Below, piece by piece: positions 52,279 through 61,176 of a stretch of 64,000 bases of DNA. The first letter of the stretch is position 1. The number at the start of each line of letters is the position of its first letter. The translations under genes and the position numbers were made by a program. Below the pieces are notes generated by a model that did not search any database, was not told where the DNA came from, and saw nothing but the letters and a program-made list of their open reading frames with translations. The stretch spans positions 1-64,000 of the forward strand of contig NZ_QKYV01000001.1 of the NCBI RefSeq assembly GCF_003253545.1, in the 5' to 3' direction. Origin of the DNA: Mesonia algae. Lineage in GTDB: Bacteria > Bacteroidota > Bacteroidia > Flavobacteriales > Flavobacteriaceae.

Positions 52279-53748
52279 TTACAGAAAAAATAACACACCT
52301 AAATAACCAATAACACTCAACACAATAGTATAAGGTAATGCCATTTTTACCATTTTACCGTAGCTCAAATTAATAAGCGGTGCTAAAGAACTAGTTAACA
52401 AAAATAAAAAGGCAGCCTGACCATTGGGTGTCGCTACACTTGGCAAGTTAGTCCCTGTATTAATCGCTATTGCTAAACGACGAAATTGATCTGCAGAAAT
52501 TTGGCCTGCATCAAAAGCGTTTTTCACTTCTCCTATATATACCGTCGCCACAAACACATTATCACTTATCATCGATAAAACACCATTTGCTACATAAAAC
52601 ACTACTGGCTGATGATCGGGTTCTAATGACAACGCCCAATTAATAATGGGGTGAAATAAATGCTGATCATGAATCATAGCTACAATCACAAAAAAGACCA
52701 CAATTAAACCTGTAAAGGGTAAGGCTTCTTCAAAGGCTTTCCCTAAGCTATGTTCTTCAACAATCCCCATAAAAGCGGTTTGAATTACAATAAGCCCCAA
52801 ACCTATAAAACCGACAGGCGCGATATGAAATGCAAGTCCGAAAATGAGAAATACCGCTGAAATCGCTTGGATTATAAGCCCGTATTTTTGCGAAGGGGTA
52901 CGATTTCTATCCTTTTCTAAGGTATAATTTTCTATAATAGTTCTTGCTGGCCGAGGTAGTTTTCTTCCAAAACCAAAAGTCTTGGTAGTTTCTAAAAATA
53001 TAGTGGTGAACATTCCCGCTACTAAAACAGGAAGAGTTATAGGCGCCATATGAACAAAAAAGGCAACAAAGTCCCAGCCCATCTTTTCTCCAATCAATAA
53101 ATTTTGGGGTTCTCCCACTAAGGTACAAACTCCTCCTAAAGCAGTACCTACTACCCCATGCATAATAAGGCTTCGCAAAAATGCTCTAAATTCTTCAAGG
53201 GTTTCTCCACTCAGCTCTTTACGGTCTAATATACCGCTCGCGTTATAGTCGGTGTCGGCAGATTGGATTTTATGGTAAATTCCATAAAACCCAACTGCAA
53301 CACTTATAAGAACAGCCGTGACAGTCAAAGCATCTAAAAATGCAGATAGAACCGCAGATAAGGTTAAAAACAAAAGCGACAAAATTACCTTTGATTTCAC
53401 TTTTATAAATACCTTACTAAAAATATACATGAGTAAAGGCTTCATAAAATAGATCCCAGCCACCATAAACATCAGTAAAAAGATGACTTCAAAATTTTGA
53501 ATCACTTCTACTTTTGCAGCTTCCGGGGAAGTTAACTTAAGTATCAATATTTCTATCGCTAATAAACCACCCGATTGCAGAGGGTAACATTTTAAGGCCA
53601 TAGCGAGTGTAAAAATAAACTCTGCTATGAAAAACCAAGCGGTAAGGGTTGGTCCTAAAATGTAAAGCGAAAAAACATTAAAAATGAGAAAGAAAACTAT
53701 GGTAAATTTAAACCATACAGGGCTACTCCCCAAGAAATTTTTTAACAT
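52279..53748 (-). CDS. nhaB: NhaB-like Na+/H+ antiporter
   Basis: A 489-residue protein with about twelve membrane helices, slightly shorter than E. coli NhaB (513). MISDNVFVATVYIGEVK, AIAINTGTNLPSVATPNGQAAFLFLLT, and HGVVGTALGGVCTLVGEPQNLL are the conserved ion-transporter regions. It fits sodium extrusion in a marine organism. The ATG at 53748 is preceded by the dehydrogenase gene on the same strand 31 nt upstream. Confidence 0.93.
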   Translation of the reverse strand: MLKNFLGSSPVWFKFTIVFFLIFNVFSLYILGPTLTAWFFIAEFIFTLAMALKCYPLQSGGLLAIEILILKLTSPEAAKVEVIQNFEVIFLLMFMVAGIYFMKPLLMYIFSKVFIKVKSKVILSLLFLTLSAVLSAFLDALTVTAVLISVAVGFYGIYHKIQSADTDYNASGILDRKELSGETLEEFRAFLRSLIMHGVVGTALGGVCTLVGEPQNLLIGEKMGWDFVAFFVHMAPITLPVLVAGMFTTIFLETTKTFGFGRKLPRPARTIIENYTLEKDRNRTPSQKYGLIIQAISAVFLIFGLAFHIAPVGFIGLGLIVIQTAFMGIVEEHSLGKAFEEALPFTGLIVVFFVIVAMIHDQHLFHPIINWALSLEPDHQPVVFYVANGVLSMISDNVFVATVYIGEVKNAFDAGQISADQFRRLAIAINTGTNLPSVATPNGQAAFLFLLTSSLAPLINLSYGKMVKMALPYTIVLSVIGYLGVLFFL

Positions 53749-53779
53749 GACGATAAGATTGAAACGATAAGCCCAAGGC

Positions 53780-55006
53780 TTACACCAATTGTTTTAAAGC
53801 TATTTCAAAAGCTGTTTTACTAATATTCGTTTTATCGCTATTATGGTCGAATGTATTTTGAATAGCATTTTTGATCGTCATAGAAGTATCATTAAAGATA
53901 GCCTCATCGGTCATTTGCACTTTTCTTTCCATAAAGTAAGCAAAAACTCTCGCCATACCACAGTTAGAAATAAAATCTGGAATTAAACTTACACGCTCAT
54001 CGGTGTATTCCATAATATTCCCGAAGAAAATTTCTTTATCAGCAAAAGGCACATTCGCACCACAAGAAATAACTTCTAATCCACTCTCTATCATAGATGA
54101 AATTTGCTCTTTGGTAATTAATCGAGATGCTGCACAAGGCGCAAAAATTTCTGTATCTAAATTCCAAATTTTTTCATTGATTTCCGTAAACGGAATCATT
54201 TGATCTGAGACTAAGGTATTCCCATCTTTATTTAAGAAAAGTTGCTTAATTTCTTCAAAAGAGAAACCTTCTTCATTAATCAATCCGCCGTCTCTATCGA
54301 TAATCCCAACTACTTTTGCTCCCATTTGAGCTAAGTAATAAGCTGCCGCAGACCCCACATTTCCGAATCCTTGTACTACCGCACGCTTTCCTTTTACTTC
54401 ACCGCCATAAATCTCATAATAATGTCTTACGCCTTCCGCTACTCCGTATCCTGTAATCATATCGGCAACGGTGTATTTTCTAGATACATCTGGCGAGAAA
54501 TCGGTATTTTCTAATACTTTAATTACCCCTTGACGTAATTGTCCGATTCTATTAATCTTGTCGGCTTCAGTAGGTTGAAAATGTCCTGAAAAAACACCTT
54601 CTTGAGGATGCCATACACCACAACTTTCTGTGATAGGGATTACTTCATGAATTTCATCTACATTTAAATCTCCACCCGTTCCGTAATAGCTCTTCAATAA
54701 AGGAGAAACGGCTTTATACCATCTTTCTAAAACACCTTTCTTTCTAGGATCATGCGGATTAAAATTGATTCCCGATTTTGCACCACCAATTGTCGGCCCA
54801 GATACGGTAAATTTCACTTCCATGGTTTTAGCTAACGACAATACTTCGTTCATATCCAAACCTTCACGCATACGGGTTCCCCCTCCAGCTGCTCCGCCTC
54901 GTAGTGAATTAATTACCGTCCAACCTTCTGCCTCAGTTTCAGAGTCTTTCCAGTTAAAAACAATTTCTGGTTGTTTATTTTCGTAGAGTTTAAGTAGTTC
55001 TTTCAT
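53780..55006 (-). CDS. Glu/Leu/Phe/Val dehydrogenase
   Basis: A 408-residue amino-acid dehydrogenase. RGGAAGGGTRMREG and GPTIGGAKSGIN (substrate and catalytic lysine region) and a Rossmann domain (VVQGFGNVGSAAAYYLAQMG) define the superfamily. It oxidatively deaminates Glu or a branched-chain amino acid; which one is not clear from sequence. The ATG at 55006 is chosen because the extended in-frame start at 55042 lies upstream of the -7 box CAAATATA (55030-55037). Confidence 0.9.
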   Translation of the reverse strand: MKELLKLYENKQPEIVFNWKDSETEAEGWTVINSLRGGAAGGGTRMREGLDMNEVLSLAKTMEVKFTVSGPTIGGAKSGINFNPHDPRKKGVLERWYKAVSPLLKSYYGTGGDLNVDEIHEVIPITESCGVWHPQEGVFSGHFQPTEADKINRIGQLRQGVIKVLENTDFSPDVSRKYTVADMITGYGVAEGVRHYYEIYGGEVKGKRAVVQGFGNVGSAAAYYLAQMGAKVVGIIDRDGGLINEEGFSFEEIKQLFLNKDGNTLVSDQMIPFTEINEKIWNLDTEIFAPCAASRLITKEQISSMIESGLEVISCGANVPFADKEIFFGNIMEYTDERVSLIPDFISNCGMARVFAYFMERKVQMTDEAIFNDTSMTIKNAIQNTFDHNSDKTNISKTAFEIALKQLV

Positions 55007-55077
55007 AAGTAGGTTAATTTTTTGCTTCGCAAATATAAACAAACCAAAATGTTAAGAAGACTTTAACGCTTAGAAAT

Positions 55078-56151
55078 TTAAGGAAGAAACACCTTGCCTG
55101 AAGAATGGTTTTTTGAAGCCCCAGTAACCGATTTTAGGACATTTACTTCCTTCTCCAGTTTTAGCAATCCTAAAAAACCAAAAATTAAAGCTTCTTTAAA
55201 CTCTACAATTTCTTTAGAAGGGATGATCACTTCTACTACACTCATCGATTTTAAAAATTCAATAAGTGTTTTATTATATGCTCCTCCACCAGTAACCAAT
55301 ACTTTTTTAGAGGTGTCCTTTGCTAAATTATTAGCTATTTGCTGAGCTATATGATAGGTAAAAGTGGTGATTTTATGAGGTATAGAAATATGAGTTTCTT
55401 CCAACAAAGGCATTATATCTTTTACCACCCACTCTACCCCTAACGATTTAGGTGGTGATTTTTGATAAAAACTGAGTTCATTCAATTTTCTCAATAAGTC
55501 TTGATCTATTTCCCCCGAAGCAGCTATTCTTCCATCTTCATCATAATCTACACCCATCTTTTGAGATAACACATTAAGTACTGTATTTACAGCACAAACA
55601 TCATAAGCTAAACGACTTCCATTTTCTTCCAATGAAATATTTGCAAAACCGCCTAAGTTTAAGCAATAATCAAATTCCGTAAAGAGCATTTGATCTCCTA
55701 TAGGAACTAATGGCGCTCCTTGTCCGCCCAATGCTACATCTTCTACCCTAAAATCACACACCACCCGCATTCCTATTTTTTGAGCTAATACGGGTAAATT
55801 CCCTATTTGAATAGTGATTCCCGACTCAGGTTGATGCAAGACCGTATGACCATGAGAACAAACAGCATTTAAACTACTCACAGAAATGCTATGCCGACTT
55901 AAAAATGAGGAAATAACCGCAGCCAGCTCATCGGTATAGGCAACATCTAGATGAGTTATTTCTTCTTTGGATAAATGTGAGGCTTGAGCTAATCTATCTT
56001 TCCATTCCTTAGAGTAAGCTAAGGTTTCTGCCAAGAGGATATTAAAACCCCAGCCTTCTTTAGATTTTACAAAATCTATGAGCGCTAGGTCAATTCCGTC
56101 TAAAGAGGTACCCGACATGACACCTACTACCCGATAAGTTAAGTTTTCCAT
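55078..56151 (-). CDS. anmK: Anhydro-N-acetylmuramic acid kinase
   Basis: A 357-residue sugar kinase. VVGVMSGTSLDGIDLALI (9-26) is the signature, with CSHGHTV, GFANIS (LGGFANISLE) and VTGGGAYN. It converts 1,6-anhydro-MurNAc to MurNAc-6-P during cell-wall recycling. The ATG at 56151 (MENLTYRVVGV) is preferred over one at 56238, which would overlap the divergent acyl-CoA dehydrogenase and its promoter. Confidence 0.93.
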   Translation of the reverse strand: MENLTYRVVGVMSGTSLDGIDLALIDFVKSKEGWGFNILLAETLAYSKEWKDRLAQASHLSKEEITHLDVAYTDELAAVISSFLSRHSISVSSLNAVCSHGHTVLHQPESGITIQIGNLPVLAQKIGMRVVCDFRVEDVALGGQGAPLVPIGDQMLFTEFDYCLNLGGFANISLEENGSRLAYDVCAVNTVLNVLSQKMGVDYDEDGRIAASGEIDQDLLRKLNELSFYQKSPPKSLGVEWVVKDIMPLLEETHISIPHKITTFTYHIAQQIANNLAKDTSKKVLVTGGGAYNKTLIEFLKSMSVVEVIIPSKEIVEFKEALIFGFLGLLKLEKEVNVLKSVTGASKNHSSGKVFLP

Positions 56152-56175
56152 ATCCGTAAAATTAAAGGTATTTGA

Positions 56176-56206
56176 TTGAATTTTTAAACTCGAAGAAGTA
56201 TATTTG
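56176..56206 (+). promoter_or_regulatory. Promoter of the acyl-CoA dehydrogenase gene
   Basis: TTG (56176-56178), 20 nt, TATATTTG (56199-56206): a consensus match that rules out translation from the upstream in-frame start at 56172. Confidence 0.7.
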
Positions 56207-56237
56207 CCACGTTTTATTAAATTTAAATCAACATCCA

Positions 56238-57380
56238 ATGGATTTTAAGTTAACAGAAGAGCATTTAATGATAAGAGATGCTGCAAGAGATTTTGCTAAA
56301 AATGAGTTACTCCCTGGAGTAATTGAAAGAGATGAGAAACAGGAGTTCCCTACCGAGCAAGTAAAAAAGATGGGGGAGTTAGGTTTCTTAGGAATGATGG
56401 TATCGCCAGAGTATGGCGGTGGTGGGATGGACACAGTCTCTTATGTCTTAGCCATGGAAGAAATCTCTAAAATAGATGCTTCTTGTTCTGTTATAGTTTC
56501 TGTCAACAACTCATTGGTTTGCTGGGGACTTGAAACTTACGGTAATGAAGAGCAAAAGAAAAAATACCTTACCAAGTTAGCTACAGGAGAATCTATTGGA
56601 GCTTTTTGTTTAAGTGAACCCGAAGCAGGTAGTGATGCTACATCGCAAAGAACTACAGCGATAGATAAAGGTGATCACTATATCCTTAACGGAACAAAAA
56701 ACTGGATCACCAATGGTAATAGCGCAGATTATTATTTAGTCATTGCCCAAACCGATAGAGAGAAAAAGCACAAAGGAATCAATGCCTTTATCGTTGAAAA
56801 AGGAATGGAAGGTTTTGAAGTAGGCCCTAAAGAACAAAAATTAGGAATCCGCGGAAGTGACACCCACACCCTTAACTTTAACGATGTTAAAGTACCAAAA
56901 GAGAACCGTATAGGAGAAGATGGTTTTGGTTTTAAATTCGCTATGAAAACCCTTTCAGGAGGAAGAATTGGGATCGCCGCACAAGCCTTAGGAATAGCAA
57001 GTGGAGCTTACGAATTAGCCAGAGATTATTCTAAAATTAGAAAAGCTTTTGGAACGGAAATTTGCAACCATCAAGCTATCGCCTTTAAATTAGCTGATAT
57101 GCATACTCAAATTTCAGCAGCAAGACACTTGGTGATGAAAGCTGCCTGGGACAAGGATCAAGGAAACAATTATGATATGAGTGGCGCTATGGCTAAACTT
57201 TACGCTTCTCAAGTTGCTATGGATACGACTGTGGAAGCTGTACAAGTGCACGGAGGCAATGGTTATGTAAAAGAGTACCACGTAGAGCGTTTAATGCGAG
57301 ATGCTAAAATTACTCAGATCTACGAAGGAACTTCAGAAATTCAAAAAATTGTAATTTCAAGAGGTCTTTTAAAGGACTAA
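56238..57380 (+). CDS. Acyl-CoA dehydrogenase
   Basis: A 380-residue flavoenzyme of fatty-acid or branched-chain amino-acid catabolism. AFCLSEPEAGSDA (FAD contact), MKTLSGGRIGIAAQALGIA and the C-terminal QIYEGTSEIQKIVISRGLL with catalytic Glu363 are visible. It is closest in style to short-chain/butyryl-CoA dehydrogenases. The start at 56238 gives MDFKLTEEHLMIRDAARDFA, the usual N-terminus. It stands alone with its own promoter and terminator, and the dehydrogenase upstream would feed branched acids into this step, though that link is only suggestive. Confidence 0.94.
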   Translation: MDFKLTEEHLMIRDAARDFAKNELLPGVIERDEKQEFPTEQVKKMGELGFLGMMVSPEYGGGGMDTVSYVLAMEEISKIDASCSVIVSVNNSLVCWGLETYGNEEQKKKYLTKLATGESIGAFCLSEPEAGSDATSQRTTAIDKGDHYILNGTKNWITNGNSADYYLVIAQTDREKKHKGINAFIVEKGMEGFEVGPKEQKLGIRGSDTHTLNFNDVKVPKENRIGEDGFGFKFAMKTLSGGRIGIAAQALGIASGAYELARDYSKIRKAFGTEICNHQAIAFKLADMHTQISAARHLVMKAAWDKDQGNNYDMSGAMAKLYASQVAMDTTVEAVQVHGGNGYVKEYHVERLMRDAKITQIYEGTSEIQKIVISRGLLKD

Positions 57381-57401
57381 TAATTACTACCATTTATATA
57401 C

Positions 57402-57433
57402 AAAACCTCATCATCACGATGGGGTTTTTTTTT
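57402..57433 (+). terminator. Acyl-CoA dehydrogenase terminator
   Basis: AAACCTCATC pairs with GATGGGGTTT (one G-U), followed by a long T run. Confidence 0.75.
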
Positions 57434-57586
57434 AATGTATTCTAAAAAACAACACTTCTCTATACAGTTCAACTTATCAATTAACCCTTTAAACGAAAAA
57501 CCTTGAAAAGATAGTTTTTAAGGCTTAAGAACTTATACATTTGGCGCTAATTACTTAAAAAAGAGTTCTAACCAATTTTTATTTGA

Positions 57587-60500
57587 ATGAAAAAAGTTTA
57601 CTTTGCGCTGAGTTTAATTTTATTGATCTCTAGCTATTCTTACAGTCAAATTACAGGAATCTATACTGATTACCAAGGTTTCTGGGAATCCAATTCTGGG
57701 AGCATTAACGATACCAAACCAGACAACTCACATCTCTTATTAGGGTTTAAGTTTAACGGAGTAACTTACTCAACAGGGGTAAATGATGCTGCCTTAACCG
57801 CAAATGCTGTTGGTTCTTTTACCGCAGATAATTTTAGAGGACTTCCACTTTCAGGATTATCTTCTAGCGCCTCTGGAGGATCATATTTTGTGGGCTTAGG
57901 TCAACTTTACGACGGATTAGATAATGCAATGGATGAGGACCCTGATAACCCTTTTAATCCTATCACTTCTGACGCAGATCTAGCCTACTTCCTAACCGAT
58001 GGAGATAAAGGACTTGACTTAGGAACAGGTATTGCCAATACTCCAACTGGACAAGAAATTCGCTTTGATTTAAGTAGCAATAAAATTACACTTGCAGATA
58101 TTAGCGACGGTATTCCAGATATAGTCGTATCTAATATAGCCCAACCTAGCGGCAATAATCTTGATAATTTAAAATTCGTTGACTCTAACGGTGACGTAGT
58201 AGGAGATGCAGTTGATATTAAAATGAATGACAATAGCACCAGCCCAATTGTTGGAAGCTGGTTGGTAGACTTCTATAAATTTAACAGCACTTCTGGAGGA
58301 GACGGTTATGTAAAAACGCAAAGAAACATTCGTTTTTTACCTATTGAGCTTTCTGAATTTAATATCGATAGTGATAACTACGATGATGTAGTAGCATTGG
58401 TATATACTGCAGGAGGAAGTTCAGATCCTGCATTTATTGCTTATAACGAACAATCTATCGGTGTAGCGAGTAAGCTTGCTATCTTAGCTCAACCTACAGA
58501 TTCTGAATGTGACGGAACGATGAGTTCTAATTTTCAAGTAGAAGTTCAAGATTTTAATGGAGCTTTTATTCCTCAGGCAGGATTTCCCATAACTGCGTCT
58601 ATATATTCAGGTCCTGGTGAACTTTTAGGGACGACCACAAAATTAACGGATGGAACAGGAAAGGTAATCTTTCATAATTTAGAATTTGAGATTGGAGGCG
58701 ATCATCAAATTATATTTGAAAGCTCTAGCTTAGAACCTGCTATCACCACCAATATTGCTCAAGACCCTTCTTGTGGAGATACCACTTGGACAGGAGCTGT
58801 AAGTAGTGACTGGAGCAATCCAAGTAACTGGTCTAACGGCGTACCTAATGCTAATGTAAACTTAACTATTCCAAATACTTTTGGAGGTAGCCCTGTACCC
58901 AATTATCCGATTCTAGATATCGATGCTGGGGTAAAAAATTTAACTTTAGGTATCGGAGCAACGATTAATCTTAATGGGTTTTTATTTGCCATTGAAGGTA
59001 CAATTGCACAAAACGGATCAGGAAATTTTATTGACGGTAGCACTCCAGGATCCAATTTATATTTTTCTGGAAGTAACCCACAATCTATCGAAAATGGACT
59101 TATTAATGGAAATCTAGCTCAACTAACTATTGAAAATTCAGCTGGAGTTGCGCTTAATACCACATTATCTATATCAGAAATATTAAAAATAAAAGAAGGA
59201 AATTTTAATACAAACGACAACCTTACGTTAGTATGCCATTTCACTCAGTTAAGAGCTGCTCAAGTTGATCGTGTAGAAGGTTCTATATCTGGTAAGATGA
59301 CCATCGAACAATGCTTTCCAGCACGAAGAGCGTTTAGACTTGTTTCCTCACCAGTTACCACATCTAATTCCATTAGAGCAAATTGGCAAGAAGGTGCGTC
59401 TGCATACGATAACAATCCTAACCCAGGGTATGGAACTCATATAACCGGACTTGGGCCTAACCCAAATACTTCTGATGACGGGACGAACGGTTTTGACTAT
59501 AATACAAGTGGAAATTCATCTTTATTCACATTTGATAATACTAACGCTAGCTGGAGTGCTATCCCAAGCACCTTGGTACCCTTAAACGCAGGTAACCCTT
59601 ATCGTTTATTTGTTAGAGGAGATAGAAGTATTAATGTACTAGATAACTCGGCTATCCCAAAAGACACAAAATTAAGAGCTACGGGGGAAATTCAAACAGG
59701 CACAATAACTTTAACCAATTTTAATGCTAGTGAAGGAGCCTATAATTTCTTTGGAAATCCTTATGCCGCTGCTGTAGATATGAGAAAAGTTTTCAATAAC
59801 TCACTAACCCTTAACACTACAAGAAGTTACTATATTTACGATCCTAACCTAGGAGGAAGTCCAACGGTTGGACAACCTGGAGGAAGAGGTGCTTTTGTTG
59901 CTATAGATTTAGATGATTTATCAAGTTCTGTTTTACAAGGAGCATCAGGAACTTCTGAAGGAAATCGTTTCTTACAACCTATGCAAGCTGCATTCTTTGT
60001 TACAAGTAATGAATCTGTAGCTCCGCAATTGGTATTTAGAGAAAGTGATAAAAATGTTGAAGCAACGGCTACCGATGTTTTCAGATCTACCCCAATAAAT
60101 TACAATAGCATAGCGATCAATCTTTATACTCAAGAAGCATTTACAAATCATCAAACTCCTTCAGACGGTTTAAGAATTAGTTTCGCACCTCAGTTTGATA
60201 ACGCTATTAATTATAGCGATACTCCTAAGATGGGGAATTTAGACGAAAACATAGCACGATTAGACAATCAAAACTACCTAGCAATTGAAAAAAGAGAGCT
60301 ACCTACCGAAGATGAAGAACTACCTTTATTTATTAATCAATACCGTTATGATGACTACGTGTTAAGTATTAATTTAAATGAAACTTTTGAACATAATCTG
60401 TATTTAGATGATGCTTACCTTCAAACTTCTACTTTGATAGGAACAGGCACCAATGCGATTGCTTATCAAGTAGACGAATCTATTCCTGCAAGCATATCAG

Positions 60501-60817
60501 GTACAAGATTTACATTAAGATTTGGGGAAGCTAATTTAAATACTGATGCTCAACAAACAAAAGACTTTTACATTTACCCTAATCCAATATCAAACCATAC
60601 ACTACATATTGAATTACCACAAGCTTACAGCAGTAACCAACTTAGCGTGAGTATGCTTAATGTAATGGGACAAAAAGTACTTAGCAGAACTGTAGACACT
60701 ACTGGAAAAAACAAAATTTCACTTAACAATTTAACTCTTCCTTCTGGTATTTACTATTTAACAATTACCCATAATGAGACGGGTCTTAATTACACAACTA
60801 AAGTCATCAACCCTTAA
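57587..60817 (+). CDS. Large T9SS type A cargo protein (paralogue A)
   Basis: A 1076-residue secreted protein: signal peptide (cleavage near YSYSQ), N-terminal region of about 300 residues unlike known folds, an Ig-like linker (about 330-390), a module with the TWTGAVSSDWSNPSNWSNGVP signature near 400, and a conserved 400-residue block (GYGTHITG, PYRLFVRGDR, FFGNPYAAAVDM, GRGAFVAIDLDD). A T9SS CTD starts at DFYIYPNPISNHTLHIEL and ends GIYYLTITHNETG...TKVINP. It is a paralogue of the gene at 61177. Adhesion or carbohydrate binding is a guess. Confidence 0.88.
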   Translation: MKKVYFALSLILLISSYSYSQITGIYTDYQGFWESNSGSINDTKPDNSHLLLGFKFNGVTYSTGVNDAALTANAVGSFTADNFRGLPLSGLSSSASGGSYFVGLGQLYDGLDNAMDEDPDNPFNPITSDADLAYFLTDGDKGLDLGTGIANTPTGQEIRFDLSSNKITLADISDGIPDIVVSNIAQPSGNNLDNLKFVDSNGDVVGDAVDIKMNDNSTSPIVGSWLVDFYKFNSTSGGDGYVKTQRNIRFLPIELSEFNIDSDNYDDVVALVYTAGGSSDPAFIAYNEQSIGVASKLAILAQPTDSECDGTMSSNFQVEVQDFNGAFIPQAGFPITASIYSGPGELLGTTTKLTDGTGKVIFHNLEFEIGGDHQIIFESSSLEPAITTNIAQDPSCGDTTWTGAVSSDWSNPSNWSNGVPNANVNLTIPNTFGGSPVPNYPILDIDAGVKNLTLGIGATINLNGFLFAIEGTIAQNGSGNFIDGSTPGSNLYFSGSNPQSIENGLINGNLAQLTIENSAGVALNTTLSISEILKIKEGNFNTNDNLTLVCHFTQLRAAQVDRVEGSISGKMTIEQCFPARRAFRLVSSPVTTSNSIRANWQEGASAYDNNPNPGYGTHITGLGPNPNTSDDGTNGFDYNTSGNSSLFTFDNTNASWSAIPSTLVPLNAGNPYRLFVRGDRSINVLDNSAIPKDTKLRATGEIQTGTITLTNFNASEGAYNFFGNPYAAAVDMRKVFNNSLTLNTTRSYYIYDPNLGGSPTVGQPGGRGAFVAIDLDDLSSSVLQGASGTSEGNRFLQPMQAAFFVTSNESVAPQLVFRESDKNVEATATDVFRSTPINYNSIAINLYTQEAFTNHQTPSDGLRISFAPQFDNAINYSDTPKMGNLDENIARLDNQNYLAIEKRELPTEDEELPLFINQYRYDDYVLSINLNETFEHNLYLDDAYLQTSTLIGTGTNAIAYQVDESIPASISGTRFTLRFGEANLNTDAQQTKDFYIYPNPISNHTLHIELPQAYSSNQLSVSMLNVMGQKVLSRTVDTTGKNKISLNNLTLPSGIYYLTITHNETGLNYTTKVINP

Positions 60818-60828
60818 AAAAGGATATT

Positions 60829-61023
60829 ATGAAACGTTATAAACAAATTATATATATATTACCGTTATTCATCTTTCTTTCATTTTCCAATTTAGCTTCT
60901 GCTCAATTACCTGGATTTATGGATGACGTAGATGATGAGACCCCTGCAGCTCCAATTGACCTGCTTATTTATACAGGTTTAGCCGCTGGTGCTGCCTTAG
61001 GCGTCAAACGACTAAAAAAATAA
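60829..61023 (+). CDS. Small protein with tripartite CTERM-like tail
   Basis: A 64-residue protein: signal peptide (MKRYKQIIYILPLFIFLSF..., cleavage near ASAQ), a very short acidic mature part (MDDVDDETPAAP), then the motif P-I-D, a hydrophobic stretch (LLIYTGLAAGAALGV) and a basic end (KRLKK). This is the motif/helix/basic layout of exosortase targets, and resembles the small proteins annotated PID-CTERM in Bacteroidetes. It lies 11 nt after a T9SS giant and before its paralogue. XrtF in this window is a candidate partner; this is not proven. Confidence 0.65.
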   Translation: MKRYKQIIYILPLFIFLSFSNLASAQLPGFMDDVDDETPAAPIDLLIYTGLAAGAALGVKRLKK

Positions 61024-61030
61024 TTTATAT

Positions 61031-61062
61031 AAGGGTGCTATTTCAAATAGCACCCTTTTTTT
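61031..61062 (+). terminator. Terminator after the small CTERM-like gene
   Basis: Stem GGGTGCTAT/ATAGCACCC followed by a run of nine T. It ends the unit formed by paralogue A and the small gene, so paralogue B has its own transcript. Confidence 0.8.
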
Positions 61063-61176
61063 TTACTATAAACCTAAGAATATTGCGTTTAATCGAAAAT
61101 ACTAAATAAGCATTCATCAAGAAGTTTTAGCACTATAAATTTGTGATTATATAAGTATCCATCAACGATTTAAGTT

